Assembly (NCBI GenBank): GCA_013350335.1
Contig: CM023538.1
Location: forward strand, 56,836,769-56,900,768
Direction: 5' to 3'
DNA length: 64,000 nt
Source of the DNA: Chimonanthus salicifolius
Taxonomy: Eukaryota; Streptophyta; Magnoliopsida; Laurales; Calycanthaceae
Below the pieces are notes generated by a model. That model was not told the origin of the DNA, did not search any database, and saw only the letters and a list, made by a program, of their open reading frames with translations. Position numbers and translations under genes: made by a program. Of the stretch, positions 57,288 through 64,000 are shown piece after piece; position 1 is the stretch's first letter; the number at the start of each line of letters is the position of its first letter.

Positions 57288-57462
57288 TTTTTTTTTAAAG
57301 ACAAAGGTATCCAAGCGTCCCATATGACTAATTCTTGATGTATGTGTAAACCTCTCAATCCGCATACGTCGGATACTGAATTAAAGGGAGTGACCATTTT
57401 TGTCTTGAAAATGACTTGATCCTAAGATCTCTCACAAATAAAGTTGGAAAATGACCGTCTCA
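57288..57462 (-). repeat. SINE-2 copy
   Basis: T run, AAGACAAAGGTATCC, CTAATTCTTGATGTATGTG, CCTCTCAATCCGCATACG, then a degraded box-B complement (CTTGATCCTAAG). Confidence 0.7.
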
Positions 57463-58189
57463 TATATTTAATAAACAAGTAACTTTAAATCAGACACATA
57501 AACACAGACAGCCAGAAAGCTAAAAGAAATAAAATAGTGAAACAAAGGGTTGTTTACCTTGAAGTTTTCAGCATCTGTAAAATTGATTTCATTAAACAAA
57601 CAAAAAATAATTAAAATAAGTGAAGATTCTTATACTTTTTCAAAACGGTATTAGCCAAGATGCCTGATGCCTCACTCACTCCTCTACCATCAAGACAGAT
57701 GACTAAAAAATTGAAAGGGGACAAGACTGTCATGTTCAGATCATAAACAAATTTCTCTTATTTTATTTTATTTTATTTAAGGATTAATTTATTTTTCAAG
57801 AGCCACTGAAGTTCTATGCTTAGATGGGATTTTGTATTAAAATTCAATTTGAATGAATAACTTAAAATATAGATTTAAAGATTAATATAAAAAAATGAAT
57901 TTAAAATATGATAATGGATGTGATAAGGGGAAAACATGTAAGTGTGGACTCAACAAAGCAATTATCAACAAATAATTTTGTCTCATTAATTGCCATCAAC
58001 TTAAAAAATTAAAAATCTAAAAATAAAATATAAACCTTGTGTGCATGGCCCATGCAAAATTAACAACAAAAGATCAAAACCAATGCAAATGTGTAGCAGC
58101 TAGGATTTTGACAATATATGGATTGAAAATTCATGCTAGGATTTTGTTACAATATAATTATCATAATAAGATTCAGAGTTCAATTTGTA
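57463..58189. other. Intergenic, no gene seen
   Basis: AT-rich sequence without recognisable features. Confidence 0.5.
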
Positions 58190-58385
58190 TATTTTTTTTT
58201 TTATGACAAAGGTTTACAGGGGTCTCACATATATTTGGACAGGGGATATTTTAATCTGACTAGTCTTTGGGACATATGTAAGCCTCCTAATTTCACATAC
58301 ACTGGATAAGCAAGGCCAAAGGAGTGTTGATCGTAAATCGAACTCTAAACCTCCCTTCATAAGGCCAACCCCCTCTTAGGTTTCT
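58190..58385 (-). repeat. SINE-2 copy with small insertion
   Basis: T run, ATGACAAAGGTTTACAGGGG, CTAGTCTTTGGGACATATG, AGTGTTGATCGTAAATCG and a head complement CCCTTCATAAGGCC. About 20 extra bases sit near 58230. Confidence 0.65.
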
Positions 58386-59395
58386 AATTCAATTCAGATG
58401 CATATGCGGAATTGTGCATGTGAGTCTGTTGGGCACTTGGATGGGATCCAAGGTAGTTTTTGGATAATAGTACATATAGATTTCAAAAATCATATTTTTC
58501 AAAGGTCTCAAAATCAATGGTAAGGATCAACTTAAAATGGGTTTAAATTGGATAAGTATCAAATTAATGGAACAAGGTAGAATGTGAGGGGGTATGGGAT
58601 GTTAGTGGGTCCCAGATGAGCCTCATTTGGGCAAAACAAAATTTTGTCCCTCACAAGGGCACTTAGGGTATTATACAATTAAAAAAACAGTGTCATATCA
58701 TATCAGCCGATATGCAACTATCTTTTCTCATTTTTTATTTTTTAAAAAAAATTCAGAAAATTTATAAAATAGAGAAAAATGAAAAATATAGTATCAACAT
58801 ATTTTGATTAAAACATGAATTTTTTTTTTATAGAATATTAGATCTTTAAAAAACGAAGTTTCAAATAAAAAAAAAGTATTGTTGAAATTATTGAATGAAT
58901 TTTGAACTTCAAAATTGCCCCTTTCATCTAAGATGTTGAAAGATAAGATTAATTTTTTATTGAGTCCTAATAATTTTCTAATGTACAAATACATTTAAGT
59001 AGAGACAATCTCATTTTTTATAGGAAGACATTCTTTACTATTTTACTTTGATAGGAATGACTAAAATACTTAGACTATACTTAGTATATGAGATAATTAT
59101 AATTGTATAGGACCATTTTTGTCATTTTAATCAAAATACAGTCGGAAAAGTGCTCTCTTATAAAAATATATTAATTCTCATACACAAAATATTCCGAAAT
59201 CATACCGTACTCTTTTCTTTCTACAAAAATCTGATAATTATTCTATTTAAAAGGTTAATAAAAATTGGTAAAAGATTCTGTGCATCGGTCTAACCCGAAC
59301 TTTTATCTTTTACATTTAGATTGTTGCATCACATACCACTTGTAATTCACTCCAGTTAAATACAAATAGATGCTTCTTGAATAAGCTTTTTTATC
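58386..59395. other. Intergenic, no gene seen
   Basis: AT-rich. A single family B word (CATATCAGCCGATATG) occurs at about 58697 without ends. Confidence 0.5.
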
Positions 59396-59562
59396 TAGAC
59401 GGGTATAGTTCAATCGGTTGCCTCCTATCTTAGGAAGTGGTAGGTTGCGAGTTCGAACCCCCATGGCCTAACCTTAGTGTGCCCTAGGAGTAATGGGCTC
59501 ACCCATGAGAGTTTTACGCTAGGTATCCCACGGTTTCCCACACCTAAATTAAGAAAAAAAAA
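59396..59562 (+). repeat. SINE-1, best copy (tRNA-derived)
   Basis: Head GGGTATAGTTCAATCGGTTG has a Pol III A box, and GGTTGCGAGTTCGAACCCCC has a canonical B box. The body continues with CATGGCCTAACCTTAG, TTTTACGCTAGG and TTTCCCACACCTAAATT before a poly(A) run. CTTTTTT on both sides may be a short target duplication. It is not a tRNA gene: there is no matching acceptor stem. Confidence 0.85.
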
Positions 59563-60334
59563 CTTTTTTCGTTTTTCTTGTTTTGCCATTGAAATTCTTT
59601 ATAAGAAAGAAATAATAGGTAAAAGTTAAAATCAAGCATGGCATTGGTCGGTTTTACTTTAGTGCTTTAGTAATTTTCTAACAATGACACCCTCTAAAAA
59701 AAGAGATGAGATGATGAAATCACTTGTCAAGCTGTTTAACATTGGATTTGCTTGCATTTAGTTAAAGTAATCAAGAAATTAATATAGTAATTAGAAGTAT
59801 TGGAAGCATGTGGCCAGCCATTTATGAAAAGGTTGGGAAAAAGTGTTTTGTTTAGTGAGGAGTAAGTAATATTTAAAGGGTCTATTTAATTAAGAAAGGT
59901 GGGGATCATGATGCAATTAAGAGAGTGATGGGCTTTCCTTTCAATGACCACTTTGATTACAAAGAGAACAGCTAAGATGGGAGTGAAATGTCATAGTGCT
60001 CTCTAATATTTATATTTTATTTTAGAACTCTTAAAGATGATTAAACATTGGTACTCAAGTTTTAATTTGAACACTCTTAGGTATGGGTAAAAATGCAGTC
60101 AATACGTTACGTTCAGCCGCAACGTAGCAGGAAAATTCCACCTGCAATGAATCATTGCGTTGCAGGTGGGGTACGGACGAGTGTGTTTCGGCTTGTAAAA
60201 GTTGATAGGTTGATGCCCTGTATCGGTACAATGCATTTTTTACCCCATTTCTAAGATGAAGCCCATCTCAATCCACTTGAATGAGCAGATTTCTAAGTTC
60301 TCGACTTGAATATGATGCTTTAAAACATAATCTT
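59563..60334. other. Intergenic, no gene seen
   Basis: AT-rich. A slightly GC-richer patch (60100-60200, with CACCTGCAATG and its complement CGTTGCAGGTGG) forms a short inverted repeat. Confidence 0.45.
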
Positions 60335-60490
60335 TTTTTAGGATGAAGGTGTCCATGCTTTTCGAGCACATGTACAAGCTTCTCTATCCTCACACTGGGT
60401 AATTCTAGCGAGAGTGACCCTTTGGAGTGGAGTGAGATCAAACTCAAACTCCCGTTTCGTGAGGCGAACCCTACCCATCACTCGAGTCCC
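60335..60490 (-). repeat. SINE-2 copy
   Basis: T run, AGGATGAAGGTGTCCATG, ACAAGCTTCTCTATCC, GAGAGTGACCCTTTGGAGTG and the box-B complement GATCAAACTCAAAC. Confidence 0.8.
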
Positions 60491-60620
60491 TTTGTGTTAA
60501 GCTTTAAAAAATAATATTAATTGAGTAAGTGAAGTCATGTTTTTTAAGGTTCGTGGAAAAATATATAGTTAAATAAATAAAGTATAAAATTCAAATTAAT
60601 ATCAAATTAAATATTGGAAC

Positions 60621-60771
60621 CAGGGATTTAAAATTCGGTATCGACCGATATATCTTTTTCGGCCGATATTTTTCTCTCTCCTCTTTTTTTTTTTTATAAA
60701 AACGATTGATATCGTCTGATATTGTGATGTCGGCCAATATATCGTCATATCGGCCAATATTTGGACCCTTG
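60621..60771. mobile_element. hAT MITE, family B, 151 bp
   Basis: Ends CAGGGATTTAAAATTCGG and (reverse complement) CAAGGGTCCAAATATTGG. The flanks ATTGGAAC (60613-60620) and ATTGAAAC (60772-60779) are an 8-bp target duplication with one mismatch. The core has GTATCGACCGATAT and ATATCGTCATATCGGCC. Confidence 0.88.
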
Positions 60772-61535
60772 ATTGAAACAACTCATAGAAACAGATTAGT
60801 GTAAAGGGAACATAGATTCCATAGAATTCAATGTGAATCTCACATCGCATTAGTGATAAGATAACAACTTAAGCACTATCTTATTACCTTTTCCCACACC
60901 TAAAAGCCATCAAGCACTGTACTGTACTTATAAGCTTACATTTTATTTATTGTTGGGTCCCACCATCGACAGGGTATGATTGTAACCCTTCAATTGGTTT
61001 CTTTGGAAAAATAAAACCCATTGGAATTTTGGTTTGAAACTTTAGTCAAAAATTAAGATGCTCTAATCTAATTTTAGAACTTGACTGAATCAAACTTATT
61101 ACTCTAAATCTTATTTAAAACGGAAATTGCGAGAATATATTGAACTAAGATCATTTTAGCAAAGATCAATTGATTGGACTAATTTAGATTATTTTAAGTA
61201 AAATATTTAGTAAATGATTACGGGCAAACTATTGTACATGACATTATCACATAGATTTAAAGGTCATTTGTCTGTCTTTAAAGAAAGCAATTCTATGGAA
61301 AAAATTATGTTTTAATAGTTTGAATATAATTCAATAAGTGCTATAAAATCGGCACCATTTCGAATTGTGAAAACCCTACATTTTGATTATTTACGGTAAA
61401 AAAATTATTATCATAAAAAAAAAAAAAAAAAACAAAGCATTGTCTTGGGTTTGCAGAATTTCAAGCATGTATTTTAAGACTCAATAATACATAAATTTAT
61501 ATATATAGTGTCAAACCAATTAGACTGAAATGTAG
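60772..61535. other. Intergenic, no gene seen
   Basis: AT-rich sequence. No repeat could be delimited. Confidence 0.5.
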
Positions 61536-61905
61536 ATAGCGCTTCTAGAGGAAAATCGAGTCTAACAAGGATAGGTGGTGTTCTTAGAAACTATAGTGAT
61601 CTCACAACTTTTGTTTTCACAGAGTCATTGGGGATCAGGGACTCAAATGAGGCGGAACTTCTCAGTGTTAGGAGATATTTGACTTTATGGTCAGTCCATA
61701 GGAATGGGTCACTAGTGATTAAAGGGTATTCGGCAAATGCATCCCTCCCCCACGAGATTTATTACCACAGTTAGAGATATTAAGGCTCTCGCTTTGAAAC
61801 TCGACATTTTTTTGTTCAGATCAGTCGTATAGCAAATCGCGTGACTGATTTCTTTATCAGAAAGAGAATCAACAATTCAGCTCCAGAAGTATTCTTTATT
61901 TGAGA
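61536..61905 (+). mobile_element. LINE RNase H domain remnant
   Basis: The plus strand reads TRIGGVLRNYSDLTTFV and then GIRDSNEAELLSVRRYL, the RVT_3-type RNase H motif. After a frameshift it gives QISRIANRVTDFFIRKR and a stop. It is a dead fragment of the 3' end of a plant L1-like LINE. Confidence 0.7.
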
Positions 61906-63024
61906 AAGACGATGAGCCAATTAGAGTTCTGCATAAATATTGCGGATTGTATTTTCCTTTTGATTTGATTGCAATTTTGTTATGTTTTTTCCTTTTGGTA
62001 GAGCACTCCTAAACCCTTTTTTCCAGTTGTTAGTGCTAAAAAAAACCAATAGACTAAAAATTGTAAGTGAATAACAACAAAAATCATACAAATGCCCCAC
62101 AAGTGGGATCCACAGCTTTGAGTTTGAAACACTTTCGGTGCTTGACTTTGACCCACAAGAGACAGAGAGAGGCTGCCTTTCAATTAGTAAAGGGTAGATT
62201 AGAAAAATAGGAAATCAGTCCACACTATTATTCTAAAAAGAAAAAAAAACTTGACCAGATTAGCCATCCTATTTTCCATTCTCAAATGTAATGGTTGGAA
62301 CTTGGAACAAGAACAAAAATTAACACTCTTGTGTTTATTCAGAAAGAAGCATTTGAATGAAAGAACCTAACATCCATTTGAAGAGAATTTTTTTACTTGC
62401 GTCTCTCACTTTGTTATGATTAAATCATTTCTAAACTCTTTTTGCAATAATAGTACAAATTTATAATGTATAATTACTGATTTTGGTGACTAAAATTTAA
62501 ATGTAATTTAAGCACTCTTTACAAATGGACCGCTCGCAAAATGGAAAAATTGATTGGCTCTTAAAATCAAATAAAAATAAATGAGTGGTCTACGCACAGG
62601 TCCACTTATCTTTTTCTAATTATTACTATTACCCAGTCAGAATTTTTTAAATGATCAATGTGTTCATACTTCTTGAAGCACCCGACTAATCCATCCCATG
62701 TAGAAACAAAAGGTCACAAGGTTGATGTTATTCCTCATGCACTGCCTCCAAATTTTCTTTGGGTGCATTGAACATGGTACACGTGATTGAAAATGATAAA
62801 TTGTATGGGTGCATTGAACATGGTACACATGATTGAAGATGATCAAAGTACAAATTGAAGGCAAGTGAGGGTGGTAGGTAAGGCGCCTGATCAAGACAAA
62901 TTTCTAATGAAGATCTATTATTTTTTAAGTAATCTTAAGGAATATAACATCATACTGAAAAATGTTTAGTTCTACTTCATACATTAGGGCCTCACGCCAT
63001 TCGATTCGAATCAACACTGTTGAT
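61906..63024. other. Intergenic, no gene seen
   Basis: AT-rich. Apart from the 46-bp duplication nothing is recognised. Confidence 0.5.
62761..62852. repeat. 46-bp tandem duplication
   Basis: GGGTGCATTGAACATGGTAC begins both copies (62761 and 62807). They differ at a few positions. Confidence 0.88.
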
Positions 63025-63275
63025 TTAGTGAAAGAATTGAAAATAGCTTATTGAAAAGAATCAATGAATGATCAATTACATTTCCGTAAATAGAGAAGTT
63101 AGCCGAATCAAATGGTACTAAGTATAGAAAGTTAATTCTGATAACTTCCCCACTTACGGGATTGTAATTGATCATTTATTGATTCCTTCCTCTTTATAGA
63201 GACTTGTATTTTTCTATATATGGTGATTAATGAGAAGGGCAAGATAAGCCATTTTCAATTCTTTCATATAGGTAT
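63025..63275. repeat. Imperfect inverted repeat
   Basis: GAAAGAATTGAAAATAGC and GAATGATCAATTACA in the left part recur, reverse complemented, at 63160-63270. The right arm has about 50 extra bases including a TATATAGAAAAATAC block. The two arms may be facing LTR fragments. Confidence 0.7.
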
Positions 63276-63676
63276 AATGGAGAGAACAGAACGGAGAGTG
63301 AGTGATGGTGTGGCTTCGTCACAAGAATAAGTTATGTCTTGTAAAATAGTATCACTAATGTAATAAAATAGTTATCTAGCTAACGCTCATTCTTTTATTC
63401 AATTTCTAAATATAATATTGTTGTATTAGTGGAATAAATGATGATTAAATATGACCATTTCTAATGAATTCTACTAAACAACCTGATATATGAGAAACAT
63501 GGAAAGTCTTTAAATGTTTATTCGTGTGCTAATGCCAATATTAGCAAATTTTATTCTTTTAGATAATAAGATAGGTTATTAAGTTTTCCACGATAGTCGG
63601 CTGTTGCGTAAAGAAATCTATCAAATTATAAGGCCAAAACTAAGAGATCTTTTTGTCATTTTCATCAACTGACCGT

Positions 63677-63800
63677 TGGGGGTGAAACTTATAGCAGATT
63701 TTAATCTGACCCGTATGACTCGAACTGAGAAATCAAGTGGGTTGGATTGAACAATTCGATTCAGCAATTTAGGTCGGGTCGGGTTCAATAATTTTTATCT
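63677..63800. mobile_element. Family C fragment
   Basis: Left end TGGGGGTGAAACTTATAGC, then AATCTGACCCGTATGACTCG and GGTCGGGTCGGGTTC. The right end is missing. Confidence 0.5.
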
Positions 63801-64000
63801 AAAAGTCTAATGAGATGGAACTTGAAAAATCAATGAACTAATGAAGTATATCCGACAAACTTTTAACTTTCAAAATCTCATGTGAGTACAATTTTTTCAT
63901 TCAATAGTCTATATCATTTTCTGTACATTTTATACAAATAAATGTAGTCCGCTTAAATATTTAATAGGAGACTCCCCTTAATTTGGTGGATTTAAATCTC
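63801..64000. other. Right edge of window, no gene seen
   Basis: AT-rich, without recognisable features. Confidence 0.4.

Noticed and set aside
59396..59470. Possible tRNA gene with A and B boxes
   Set aside because: The boxes are the head of a SINE. There is no acceptor stem, and a conserved non-tRNA body with poly(A) tail follows; similar sequence recurs in the window.

Overview
This window is nuclear DNA of a flowering plant. It is AT-rich and repeat-dense, has introns of several kilobases, and carries two recognisable transcription-factor genes of plant-specific type. The two genes do not settle the order. No bacterial, organellar, tRNA, rRNA or CRISPR feature is present.

Gene 1 (minus strand, from the left edge to about 12.0 kb) is a three-repeat MYB (MYB3R) cell-cycle regulator. 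Seven exons can be placed to the base by GT/AG borders and protein continuity. Exons 1-6 and the start of exon 7 encode the N-terminus and repeats R1, R2 and R3 with all nine core tryptophans. Exon 7 runs off the window. It holds a one-base frameshift just after the last R3 tryptophan, followed by an otherwise intact C-terminal frame. Upstream lie a 5' UTR intron, an E2F-like site and a perfect MSA-type motif. The introns hold an RTE-type LINE remnant, a second LINE 3' end, a 217-bp near-identical tandem duplication and a 1.07-kb hAT element.

Gene 2 (plus strand, about 51.4-53.3 kb) is an intronless group S1 bZIP, bZIP11-like. Its leader is about 1.1 kb and contains the conserved sucrose-control peptide uORF plus several short uORFs. 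This is a classic translational control module.

The remaining 12-51 kb and 53.5-64 kb are a graveyard of mobile elements. Many can be delimited by terminal inverted repeats and target-site duplications (TSDs). Family A is hAT with CAGGGCCGGCCCTG ends. Family B is hAT with CAGGGGTTTAAATATCGG ends and palindromic ATATCGGCCGATAT cores. Family C is hAT-like with TAGGGCTGAAA ends and GGGTCGGGT-rich cores. There is also a 1.4-kb PIF/Harbinger-like element with TAA TSD and nested insertions, a Stowaway-like pair, at least three tRNA-derived SINE families, a complete 1.44-kb non-autonomous LTR element with TSD GATAG, TRIM-like and LTR fragments, a Copia RNase H remnant and LINE fragments. A 1.85-kb segment at 36.3-40.0 kb is tandemly duplicated together with its nested repeats.

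The two genes are not obviously linked in function. No new multi-gene system is evident. The most interesting signals are the uORF-controlled bZIP, the frameshift and promoter motifs of the MYB3R gene, and the repeat families defined here by their own TSDs.
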